NCBI GenBank assembly: GCA_026315105.1
Contig: CM048744.1
Coordinates: 355,199,168-355,263,167, forward strand
Source of the DNA: Locusta migratoria
Taxonomy: Eukaryota; Arthropoda; Insecta; Orthoptera; Acrididae
Direction of reading: 5' to 3'
Length of the DNA stretch: 64,000 nucleotides
The position numbers and the translations under genes are program-made. Positions 33,441 through 42,022 of this stretch are shown here, piece after piece (position 1 is the first letter of the stretch; every line of letters starts with the position of its first letter). Below the pieces are notes generated by a model that was not told the DNA's origin, made no database searches, and saw only the letters and a program-made list of their open reading frames with translations.

Positions 33441-34841
33441 TTATGAGCTCGCCGCCGGCGCCACCTCCGCAGGCTTCTGCTGTTCCTCCTCCTTGGCCGG
33501 CTTGTCCTCCGCCTTGACGGGCTGCTCGCTCGTCGGCTGCTCCTCCGCCTTCTGCTCTCCCTCGGGTTTCTTCTCCTCCACCTCCTCCTTCTTCACCTCC
33601 TCAGTCTTTTCCTCTGGCTTCTTCTCCTCCTCGGGCTTCTCCTCCGCCTTCTTCTCCGCCACCTCCTCCGGCAGCGCCTTCACCGCGCTCTGCACCTCCT
33701 CCACTTTCTTCTCTTCCGTCTCCACCTTCACAGGCTCTACCGCCGTCGGCTCTGCCGCGGCCACCTCGGTCTTGGCGTCGGCGGCGACGGTGCTGGCGGG
33801 AACCTCGGGTGCCACTTCCTTGCTGTCCTCCTTGCTGTCCTCCTTGCTCTCCTCCTTGCTCTCCTCCATGCTGCTCTCCTTGCTCTCCTCCTCCTCGGAC
33901 TTTCCCTTCTTGTCCTCCTTCTTGTTGTCCGTGGGCTTCTTGTCCTTCTTCTCTTCCGCGGCGACGGCCTGGCGCCTGCGGCGTGTGGTCGTCGCGGCGG
34001 CAGCGACTGCGGGAGCGTCCTTCTTGGGCTCCTCCTTGGGGACTTCCTTGACGGGCATCTCTTCCTTCTTGGCCTCCTCTGGCTTGGCCGGCTCCTCCTC
34101 CTTCTTCACCTCCTCGGGCTTCTTCTCCTCCTTGGCGGGTTCGGGCTCGGCGGCGGCGACAGCCGGCTCGGGCTTGGCGGGCTCCTCGGGCTTGGCGGGC
34201 TCGTCCGCCTTGGGGACCTCAGCTTCGGGCTTGGGCTCTTCCTTCTCCTCGGTCTTGGCAGCAGCATCCTCCGGCTTCTTCTCGTCCTCGGGCTTGGGCT
34301 GCTCCGCAACCTTGACTGGCTCGGCTGCCACCTTGACCGGCTCCTCTTCCGCCTTGGCGACTGTCGCCGGCTTGTCGCCCTCCGGCTTGGGGGCCGCCTC
34401 CTTCTCGGGCTCTGCGACCTTGACCGCGTCCTCGACCGGCTTGGGCTCCTCAGCGGGCTTGGTCTCCTCCTTGGCCGGCTCCGCGGCCGGCTTCTCCTCC
34501 GGCGCCGCCGCCGCAGGTGCCGCCTCTGCTTCGGGCTTGTCGGACTTGACCTCCGGCTTGGCGGGCTCCGCAACTGCCTCGACGGGAGCCGCGGGCTCGG
34601 CCGGCGCGGCCGCGACGGGCACCTCGGGAACTGCCGCGGCCGTCTTGGTCTCGCCCGTGGGGGCGGCTGCCGGCGTCTCGGTCTTCACGGGGACCTCAGC
34701 TGTCGCCTCCTTCTTCGAATCGTCCGGAGCCACGGAGGAGTAGTCGGTGATGACCAGCGGCACGACTGGCCTCGGCGCCTCGTCCACGGGGAACGCCACA
34801 CACGCGCATACTACTGCCAGCGATACTACCAGCAGCTTCAT
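33441..34841 (-). CDS. secreted Pro/Glu/Lys/Ala-rich disordered protein (466 aa), last coding exon
   Basis: I do not recognise a named family. Residues 1-16 form a signal peptide (MKLL, a hydrophobic Val/Leu/Ala core, CVA before Phe17), so the product should enter the secretory pathway. The mature part has no Cys or Trp and only two aromatics (Phe17, Tyr34). It is built from irregular P-E-K-A runs (about 50-280 and 355-460), so it is almost certainly intrinsically disordered. A tetrabasic RRRR (287-290, followed by Gln) divides it into two parts, a plausible furin-type cleavage site. Residues 320-342 carry five S-K-E triplets, fitting the S-x-E motif of secretory-pathway Fam20-type kinases. 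I chose Met at 34841, not an upstream in-frame Met at 34877: a polypyrimidine tract and CAG acceptor end one base before this ATG, and the signal peptide starts there. The stop is TAA. The exon is far more GC-rich than its flanks, with G/A-biased coding. Function is unknown; a secreted phosphoprotein or cuticle/matrix protein is inference. Confidence 0.85.
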   Translation of the reverse strand: MKLLVVSLAVVCACVAFPVDEAPRPVVPLVITDYSSVAPDDSKKEATAEVPVKTETPAAAPTGETKTAAAVPEVPVAAAPAEPAAPVEAVAEPAKPEVKSDKPEAEAAPAAAAPEEKPAAEPAKEETKPAEEPKPVEDAVKVAEPEKEAAPKPEGDKPATVAKAEEEPVKVAAEPVKVAEQPKPEDEKKPEDAAAKTEEKEEPKPEAEVPKADEPAKPEEPAKPEPAVAAAEPEPAKEEKKPEEVKKEEEPAKPEEAKKEEMPVKEVPKEEPKKDAPAVAAAATTTRRRRQAVAAEEKKDKKPTDNKKEDKKGKSEEEESKESSMEESKEESKEDSKEDSKEVAPEVPASTVAADAKTEVAAAEPTAVEPVKVETEEKKVEEVQSAVKALPEEVAEKKAEEKPEEEKKPEEKTEEVKKEEVEEKKPEGEQKAEEQPTSEQPVKAEDKPAKEEEQQKPAEVAPAASS

Positions 34842-34842
34842 T

Positions 34843-34862
34843 CTGAAAAACAGAAAAAAGAA
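34843..34862 (-). promoter_or_regulatory. 3' splice acceptor directly upstream of the start codon
   Basis: On the minus strand an almost pure T/C tract ends in TTTTTCAG, followed by A and then the ATG of the secreted protein. This is a textbook branch/polypyrimidine/AG arrangement. It implies an upstream 5' UTR exon on the minus strand at a higher coordinate. I looked for a donor up to about 36.5 kb. A GTAAGT on the minus strand at 35215-35210 is the only tidy hexamer, but its exon side is poor. The first exon remains unplaced. Confidence 0.8.
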
Positions 34863-35044
34863 CATACGTATTGACATCTGCCCTCATTCTACAATTCAAG
34901 GCGCCTTGCTATTAGGTCGAACACTGAACTTATGAGATTGTGTACAACATAGAGGTTGATTCTTGCAAGGAAGAAACCGTCAATTATTCCAGACGTGACA
35001 TGAAGTCTCTGTTGAGATATGCGCCCATTTATGAGTTTTAGTCA
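34863..35044. other. presumed intron of the secreted-protein gene
   Basis: Follows from the splice acceptor at 34843. No further signals. Confidence 0.5.
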
Positions 35045-35192
35045 TTAAACAGTGATGTTTCAGACGCTGTAGAAATGTAAAGGTCTCAGATGGTGATACG
35101 ACTGTTCATTTATTAGCGCGTTAATAAATGAACTGCAGCATCACCACCTAGGGCCTTTACATTTCTATAGCGTCTCTAACCACACTGTTTAA
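35045..35192. repeat. 148-bp palindromic MITE-like hairpin
   Basis: The two halves are near-complementary over about 70 bases each, from TTAAACAGTG at the left end to CACTGTTTAA at the right. Conserved internal blocks include AGAAATGTAAAGG and its complement, and TTCATTTATTA and its complement. There is almost no spacer at the centre (near 35118). The form suggests a small DNA-transposon derivative. It lies about 200 bp upstream of the secreted-protein coding exon, in its presumed intron. Confidence 0.75.
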
Positions 35193-35589
35193 TAAGTAAA
35201 ACAGCAGCTACTTACTATAAAAAATACTATTTATTTAAAAAATAGCGCCGTTACCGGGCGGCTCTTCACGTCCTGATCGTTTTTTTGTTTTGCTTTTCCT
35301 TATGAAATCTAGTCCCTTGTGGCGAATATTCTTAACATGGTAGCGCCCTCGATATTACTAAAATTTTCTGGGCTATTATGCAGTGGTCTTAGGGATTTGT
35401 TACTGAAAACCAACTTTTCGTCCCCATTTGCGGAGGGCATTCTCAAGGGGGATCGTGGCACTTTTTTACGTGCGATGCACACCCTGGCTCCTTACTGACT
35501 GCAGCCAAATTCCGTTTACGAGGTGTGACTAAGCTTCCATACGAGCTCCAATCTCTCTAATTTCATCTTCATACTCTTTCACAAAATAT
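35193..35589. other. unassigned, within the presumed intron
   Basis: No frame or repeat recognised. Confidence 0.4.
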
Positions 35590-36225
35590 GCGACGCATCC
35601 AAAAATTCCCGTTATAATCTTTGAGGACTTTTAATTGAGAGAGAGTACATAAGTTTCTGATGTCATCTAGTATCGGCATGACCACTTGTTTATCGTTACA
35701 AAGAAACGAATCTTTTATTCAGCATGCTCTTTGTTGTCCAAATTTTGAGGGGAGGTAGCATAGACCAAAACAAGAAAAAAAAGTTTAGTTAATTCTTAAA
35801 TACAGCTATGTATGTTAAGAGCTATGAATACTTGACCAGTAGAAGAGACTTGTTGTCCAAATTTTGAGTGGAGGTAGCATAGACCAAAACAAAAAAATGT
35901 TTTGTTAATTCTTAAATACAGGTATGTATGTTAAGAGCTATGAATACTTCACCAGTAAAAGAGACTTATTCATAATATCAAATATAAAGACGTGCTCATG
36001 GCTCATATATGCATTTCAGAGTTCATGTTTACCACACATTTTGTTGTCATTTTGGTCCATACTACGTCTTTCCAAAGCATGGAAGGCAAAGAGCTTGAGG
36101 TACAAGAGATTTGTTTCAATGTAAAGAAGTGCTCATAGTGTCATTGTATGATATTCCAAAAAAATTTTTCTTATCATTCCCCTCTAAGATTCCTCGAGGT
36201 CTGTAACAAGAATTTCTGAACACCC
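35590..36225 (+). repeat. foldback-like inverted-repeat element, copy 1, with an internal tandem duplication
   Basis: The central element spans about 35867-36070. It begins with GGAGGTAGCATAGACCAAAAC and ends with its imperfect complement (TTTTGGTCCATACTAC). About 120 bases are tandemly duplicated immediately to its left (35731-35850 versus 35853-35970). The outer flanks (about 35600-35665 and 36095-36215) match the outer arms of a second copy at 50115-50725, which lies in reverse orientation. Shared interior text includes AAAGACGTGCTCA. There is no coding capacity. Confidence 0.6.
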
Positions 36226-36292
36226 TACATGTTGAAACAAACAATGTTGGTTGGGTGTACAAAGAACATACAGTTGGGAAATGTTAAACAAG

Positions 36293-36329
36293 AGATACAG
36301 TAATGCACTACGCATCCATTACTGTATCT
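36293..36329. repeat. perfect 13-bp stem-loop
   Basis: AGATACAGTAATG (36293-36305) and CATTACTGTATCT (36317-36329) are perfect complements around an 11-base loop. There is no U-run after it and no gene next to it, so I see no terminator role. Confidence 0.7.
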
Positions 36330-36667
36330 GTCAATGGAATCGGATAAGAATCTCGTGACCTGTTGCTTGTTGGTGTGTGTCTCGGATTTTTCTACCGACG
36401 TTTCTCTGGCCATTAGTGTGGTCGAGGAAACGTCAGAAATGACACTTATCAAAATATTGTATTCAAATTAGAAGCATTACGAAATAACAATATACATAAT
36501 TTGAAAGAGTAAAATTTGAAAGTGCTAATATATCGTTCTATTGGTCGTGTTTTAGCAACAGACGAGTGTATGCTATAGTGGCCTCCTAGGTCCCCGTATA
36601 TTACCCCCTGTGCTTTCTTTTTACGTGGTTAGGCGAAGAACGTTGTTTATATACGTTCTCTTATAGG

Positions 36668-36860
36668 ACGGAGTGTCGAGGCCCAGTGGTAGCACATCGA
36701 ACTCGCATTCGGGAAGATGGGGGTTCAAATCCACCTGCGGCTATCCAAATTAAGATTTTCTCTGATTTCCTTATATCACTCCAGGCAAATTCTGGGAAGG
36801 TTCCTTTCAAAGGAGCGTGAGCTCCGTATTTAACGACGATGCTAACGACTGGGCGCCAAA
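36668..36860 (+). mobile_element. SINE S3, diverged
   Basis: The head has GGCCCAGTGGTAGCACATCG and GAACTCGCATTCGGGAAG, with GGTTCAAATCCACCTGCGG as B-box. The body has TGATTTCCTTATATCACTCC and GGTTCCTTTCAAAGGAGC. The tail is degraded. Confidence 0.75.
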
Positions 36861-37266
36861 CAGCAATCTTCCTTGATTCGTCTTCCAGGTGATGTGGAAC
36901 TGTGACAAGCAACGGCCTTAGTACCGGATGACATGTTTGCCAGTGCGGCAAGATATCGATTATCGCATCGACGTTTGTAGGATCCCACATGACTGCCACA
37001 TGTAGTGTATGTGAGAAGTGTGTCGTCAACATTTAAGACTGATTGTACTTTTCAGCGTTCATTCTGGGTCATAGTATCCCTTATAAAATTCGTCAAGTCA
37101 CATCGGTTTAAATCGGCTTCTCCGAACCACTAGTGCGGAAGACCAGTCTCTTAGGTGAATGTTGTTGAAAAAATTTTGTTTAAAAAAATTTAAAAGGTTA
37201 TTTTTCGAGTTATGTATTTTGTTACTTTCAGATGCTACTCATTCGTCTATAGTGAGGTTTTTAAAG
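36861..37266. other. no feature seen
   Basis: Unassigned sequence. Confidence 0.4.
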
Positions 37267-37278
37267 TGTTTCCTGACT

Positions 37279-37823
37279 CCAGAATTAATCTTTCACTCTG
37301 CAGAGGAGTGTGCGCTGATATGAAACTTCCTGGCAGATTAAAATTGTGTGCCGGAACCGGGACTCGAACCTGGGACCTTTGCCTTTCGCGGGCAAGCGCA
37401 CTCCCGACTGTGCTATCCCGACACGACTCACGATGCCGCCTCACAACTTTACTTCCGCCAGTACCTCGCCTCCGATTTTCCAAACTTCACAGAAGCTCTC
37501 CTGCGAACCATGCAAGACCAGCACTCCCAGCACACTCCGCTGCAGAGTGAAAGATTCTTTCTGGAAACATCCCTTAGGCTGTGGCTAAGCCATGTCTCCA
37601 CCATATCCTTTCTTCCAGGAGTGCTAGTCTTACACGGTTCGCAGGAGAGCTTCTGTGAAGTTTGGAAAGTAGGAGGCGAGTTACTGGCAGAAGTAAAGTT
37701 GTGAGGCGGCATCGTGAGTCGTGTCGGGATAGCACAGTCGGTAGTGCGCTTGCCCGCGAAAGGCGAAGGTCCCAGGTTCGAGTCATGGTTCCGGCACACA
37801 ATTTTAATCTGCCAGGAAGTTTC
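37279..37823. mobile_element. tRNA-pair composite, inverted, flanked by perfect 12-bp TSD
   Basis: The left arm (37279-37531) holds the tRNA-like unit on the minus strand. The right arm (37532-37823) holds the body and a tRNA-like unit on the plus strand (GATAGCACAGTCGGTAGTGC, then GGTTCGAGTCATGG). Both outer ends run into the same AAACTTCCTGGCAGATTAAA-type sequence in opposite orientation. TGTTTCCTGACT occurs immediately outside both ends (37267-37278 and 37824-37835). The whole inverted pair therefore entered as a single insertion. Confidence 0.88.
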
Positions 37824-37889
37824 TGTTTCCTGACTGTCCAGCCAATGTGAACGTGTCTGACGTTTCAGTAACTGACGGCCGGTGACGTT

Positions 37890-38110
37890 GAGCGAGCTTC
37901 CCACGATCTGATTGCGATGCAGACGTGCGGGGGAAACAAAGCGAGCGGCCCTTTAAGAGGCGAGGGCAGTGGGCTGCGGGCTCGTAGCCAGCCGGGCTCT
38001 CCCACGCGGCAGCCGGCGCCCACGGCCGCAGAGAGCGACAGTGGCTGGCCGGCGCGGCGCTGGAAACGGAGCACATTCAGCTGCTCGTCTCACACAGGAG
38101 CCTGCTAATG
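37890..38110. promoter_or_regulatory. GC/CpG-rich block
   Basis: About 220 bases rich in CG (GGCAGCCGGCGCCCACGGCC, GGCCGGCGCGGCGCTGG). The open frames on all strands are compositional. Possibly a CpG island; no gene found next to it. Confidence 0.25.
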
Positions 38111-38345
38111 GACACTCGCATTCTTGTTTCCTCCCACTTCGGTATCGCACCCATGTCATCGTCAGATGCTCAGCGCAGAAACAAAGTTAACACCCTCACA
38201 TTTTTTGTGACTGTGGAGGAGCATCAGTCTCCTTAATAAGTATTAATCGATCCTGCATTGCGTCGTCCACTGCGTCAAATTGTTAAAATGGCTATACACT
38301 CTGAAGTGTTAACGCTTAACCTTTTTTTTATGTAACTAAATTTTA
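38111..38345. other. no feature seen
   Basis: Short unassigned spacer. Confidence 0.35.
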
Positions 38346-38347
38346 CT

Positions 38348-38548
38348 GGCCGGCCGCGGTGGCCGAGGGGACTGAGGCGCTCCAGACACGGTCTGCACGG
38401 CCACTACGGTCGGTCTGGGGTTCGAATTCCCCCTCGAGCATGGATATTTGTGCCGTCCTTAGTATTAGTTAGTTCATAAGTAGTTTGTAAGTTCAGGGAC
38501 TGATGACCGCGTAGTTAAGTCCCATAAGCTATACAAACATTTGAACAT
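38348..38548 (+). mobile_element. SINE S1
   Basis: A full-length head (GGCCGGCCGCGGTGGCCGAG) and tail (TATACAAACATTTGAACAT). Its tail abuts a LINE 3' fragment directly, so it may have inserted at that fragment's end. No clear TSD. Confidence 0.9.
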
Positions 38549-38670
38549 ATCTACATCTACACGGGATACTCTGCAAATCACATGTAAGTGCCTGGCAGAG
38601 GGTTCAGCGAACCACCGTTATACTATTTATCTCCCATTCCATTCTCGAATAGCGTGCGGGAAGAAAGAAC
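38549..38670 (-). pseudogene. LINE 3' terminal fragment
   Basis: ATCTACATCTACACGG and TGGCAGAGGGTTCAGCGAAC at its start are the reverse complement of the 3' end seen at 31650-31855. GCGTGCGGGAAGAAAGAAC corresponds to the F-PR coding end. Confidence 0.7.
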
Positions 38671-39939
38671 ACCCAGCCTAGATATTTTAATGTTTATTTT
38701 CATTGCAGTAATCGAAGAATATGTTTCTCTCTGCTTCTGCACGAATTTATGTTTATTTTTTTAAGTGTTTGTAAACGCGTCCATAATCACTTTTCTTCAC
38801 CGTTATCTAACCTGAGTGGTATGAGGTGATCCCTGATGTAGTCTGGAAATGTAAATCTGACAAGGTCACACTCAGTAAAATATTGCGGGCTAAATGCTGT
38901 GGTCGGATCAATTGCTGGTTTAAACCAAACGCTGGCGTGAAGTCTCTCTTTCCTGAAGGCCCAATGCACCTACTGGATTGCTATTGACTGAAGTAAAGTT
39001 CCGTTTCCGTATGTCCTCATGCAGAGAAGTAATATCGCTTGTTTGAATATGCGTGTGCTGCTGGCCGTTGTCAGTTGCCGTCGTCAGCTAATATTTTCAC
39101 CCTATGGTACAAAACTGTTACATATCTTCTTCAGCACCGGAATCGAGATATCTCAGACTTCTCCGTCCAATAGCAAGAGATAGAGAGAGAGAGAGCGCTA
39201 ATTCGTTGAAGATAGCTTCCGCAAATGGGGACGAAACTTTGAGTTACTACTATCAATTGACCCTACTGCAGAATAATAGTCTTGGATATTTCAGTACGTC
39301 TACTTTGCTGTGACGAAAAGTCAGAATAAAGTGATGTAGGGGGATTTGAGTGTAATGTACCATAAAGATCAGATTAAATTGAAAACTAGCGGAGTTGGTC
39401 AGAGATGGAGAAGCAAATGGACTCATGTGAAGAAGCTTCTGGTAGTGGCTCATAGTAACTAATGTAAATCGTAATACTAAGGTGGACATGCCCCACTCCA
39501 CTGGACCGTGAGTGCTGTATGCCAATATCAGTGCCATTTCGTCTGGTGTGGCATGGAGTACACTGTGCCATCTCATAGGGATCGATGAGGCTGTTTACTG
39601 TCCAGTTCACAACTTCGACAGACATAAATGTTTTCACGTTTCATAAAGGCACAGTTTTATTACATCTTACGGGAGCACACACCATAAAGTAAAATTGGGC
39701 ACTGGTATTTCATCTTAGTTCCGAAAGTTATTTCTGTTGTTGTACGACAGTCTCGGTAAGACAAATAATTTTGATATGTTGACTCTTTTCCTGAGAAACA
39801 GTAATTTAGAAGTAGAGTTACTAATTCTAGTTTATCATTTCTGTACGTAGCGTTCATTGATCGAGGATGCGTCCTGTACTCCTGTCCGTAAAACAAGTTG
39901 TTGAGACGTCTTTATGTCATTGTACTTGAAACGCAGTTT
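38671..39939. other. long stretch with no supported gene
   Basis: Several overlapping 60-107 codon frames on both strands, none recognisable. Confidence 0.4.
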
Positions 39940-40140
39940 CGAGTTAATGCAGTGTTTAAGACATTGGACTCAAATTCCGAAGATCTGATTTTTAGATCCC
40001 TTGCGACTATCTAAAGTAAGTTTTCACACGGTTTCCCTAAATTAGTAGATGCCGGAAGGTCTGCCTGGAAAAAGATACTTGCGACTTTGCTTTCTATATT
40101 TTCCTAGTCCGCGCTTGGACTCTGTCTCTAATCTCACTTT
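39940..40140 (+). mobile_element. SINE S3 relic, strongly diverged
   Basis: GCAGTGTTTAAGACATTGGACTC at the head, TTTCCCTAAATTAG in the body and GACTCTGTCTCTAATCTCAC at the tail follow the S3 order. Confidence 0.5.
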
Positions 40141-40329
40141 ATATTTCTTCAAAGAACATTAAGACGAAAGTCTCCCGATGGTTGCATTCACTTCCGTATT
40201 ATGTAAGCCGGTTTACCCGTGCTTACATCTGTCGTCTCCCTGCGTTGGAGGACATAACTACAGCGTGGGCCATTAGTGTGCAGCTGAAGGCTGGCGCCTA
40301 TCGGTGTTCTGATCTACCACCCCGTGTTA

Positions 40330-40570
40330 TTTTTCCGCAGCCGTCCTCGAGGCAGCTTCCCATGTTTGTGCGCCAGTGAACGGTAACGCACTCACTCCAA
40401 GGCTGTCGGCGCGTCTTCCTGCGCGGCAATTAAGCGACCTTTCACTGACTGACATTTGCAGATGGGGACGCGGACGTCGCCGCGCCGGGTTTCGAAACTC
40501 CCCAACTAGCTCCATTCTGTCCCGCGGCCCTCCGAGCGGGTGTGACGGCTACAAGTGTCCTGCGAAATGC
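40330..40570. promoter_or_regulatory. GC-rich block
   Basis: Moderately CpG-rich (GGGGACGCGGACGTCGCCGC). No promoter or splice signal is convincing. Compositional frames only. Confidence 0.2.
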
Positions 40571-40920
40571 GAAGTGGCCTCTTTTGAATGCGGTTAACAT
40601 TTTGACAACGCGGGATATTGTGCGACGTTTCTGCACAGCTCTCTCTTCTGGAAAGGCCACTGGTCGTCTGTGGGAGCATTTACAGTCGTTTCGATTGCAG
40701 AATAAGGCTGTAAATAAAGCCAAACGAAATGGTTGTGACTGTCAAGTTAAAAAAAAGTTATAAATTGCTTATGACTAAAAATTATTTTCTTCTTCTGTTT
40801 ATTTATTTTTTCAATTTTTTTTCATTTTACATTTTATCATCATCCATCTCTCTGAATCAATTATCAATTTGAAACTCAGTCTTATAAGGTTCTAAAGTTG
40901 GTCTTAGTGTAGACTGTCTT
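40571..40920. other. no feature seen
   Basis: Becomes very AT-rich after 40750. Confidence 0.4.
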
Positions 40921-40995
40921 GAATGAAGTCTGAAAAAAGCTGCATAGGTCGCTGTATTATACATCCACCTATGTAGCTTTTTGCAGACTTCATTC
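40921..40995. ncRNA. 75-base hairpin, pre-miRNA-like or MITE
   Basis: 29-base arms at 40921-40949 and 40967-40995 pair at 27 positions, with one G-T wobble and one A-G mismatch, around a 17-base loop. Flanking sequence does not extend the stem. Size, near-perfect stem and loop length match an animal microRNA precursor, but a small palindromic transposon remnant is equally possible. No expression evidence is available. Confidence 0.35.
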
Positions 40996-41204
40996 ATTAT
41001 TTTCATCACGGTCGTCTGTCTCTTCTGTGATATTAAGTCACAATTAGGTGTATTATTTCGTATTATTTATTAGTTCTTAAATTTTTTTTGAGACCGATGT
41101 TCTGAAATATTACTGATTGCTTGTCACTGTGACGTCGAAAGTACGGAGGTAACGAAAATTGCTCTTCGTCAGATTTTCTGCAGATTCTGTCAGTAATAGG
41201 CTGT
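40996..41204. other. no feature seen
   Basis: AT-rich spacer. Confidence 0.35.
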
Positions 41205-41680
41205 CGTCTTATGAAAGAAAATGTCTCGTTCGGCCGTCATTTGAGTATTGGTCATCAGTGTGGGATCCGAACCAGGTAGGGTTAATAGAAGACATAGAGA
41301 ATATCCAACGGAGAGCGGCACGCTTCGTTACGGGCTGATTTGGTAAGCGTGAAAGCTTCACAGAAATGTTTAAGAAACTCCACTGGCAGAAGTTGCAAGA
41401 GAAGCGTTCTGTATCGTGGTTCACGCTTTCTGCAAAGTTCCAAGAGCAAAGGTTGCATGAAGAGTCAACCAATATATTGCTTCCTCCTACGTATATCTCG
41501 CGAAGCGACCACAAGGATAAGATGAGAGAGATTAGGGGCCACACAGAGGTATACAGGCTATCATTTTTCCTGCGAGCTACGTACAGTTGCAGTAGGGGGA
41601 AGTGACAGTGGTACGTACAACACCCTCCTCCACACACCGTTAGGTGGCTTGCGGAGTATGAATGTAGATGTCCCTGAAGA
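41205..41680 (+). pseudogene. C-terminus and 3' UTR of a non-LTR retrotransposon
   Basis: Mixed-frame translation gives VRPSFEYWSSVWDPNQVGL, IEDIENIQRRAARFVTG, LHWQKLQEKRSVSWFTLSAKF, and ESTNILLPPTYISRSDHKDK. Then follow a frame-changed end and CCGTTAGGTGGCTTGCGGAG with TGTAGATGT. This is a CR1/Jockey-like LINE end. An early stop (TGA at 41337-41339) and frameshifts kill it. Confidence 0.7.
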
Positions 41681-41882
41681 GGATCGAAATAACACGCAAA
41701 GTCACTTTGGAGCCCAAAGTAACATTTGACGGTAGTTCGACTGCCAATAAATGATGCTTTTTTTCCTTCATTACGGCTGTTGCCTATTTGAGGTCACTGG
41801 TCACTATGAAAACAAAAAGAAATTCATATTGTAGGAAAATTGCAAGGTTTCGTCGATTCTTAGACGATAGATTGTTTCTTAC
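41681..41882. other. no feature seen
   Basis: Unassigned spacer. Confidence 0.35.
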
Positions 41883-41916
41883 AGTGCCGTGCCCTACATT
41901 TGCCTGTTAATAGATT

Positions 41917-41990
<74 letters not shown>

Positions 41991-42022
41991 TTTTATAGTG
42001 GCGTGCCCTACATTTGGCCGTT
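41883..42022. repeat. (TA)n microsatellite between two copies of a 26-bp sequence
   Basis: The AT array at 41921-41982 plus a T run is bracketed by two copies of a sequence containing CGTGCCCTACATTTG (41883-41908 and 41997-42022, 23 of 26 matching). Confidence 0.85.

Noticed and set aside
34106..34573. 155-codon Arg/Ser/Pro-rich minus-strand frame resembling an SR protein
   Set aside because: It is a frame-shifted reading of the same exon; the composition follows from codon periodicity.
33406..34743. 445-codon Ser/Ala/Gly-rich open frame on the plus strand
   Set aside because: It is the antisense of the secreted-protein exon. G/A-biased GAG/AAG/GCC/CCG codons on the minus strand leave the opposite strand free of stops. 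It lacks a signal peptide, splice signals and any recognisable domain.
34842..34877. Upstream in-frame Met (12 residues longer N-terminus)
   Set aside because: The extension translates the polypyrimidine tract and acceptor (FFFLFF). The intron ends one base before the inner ATG, which begins a proper signal peptide.
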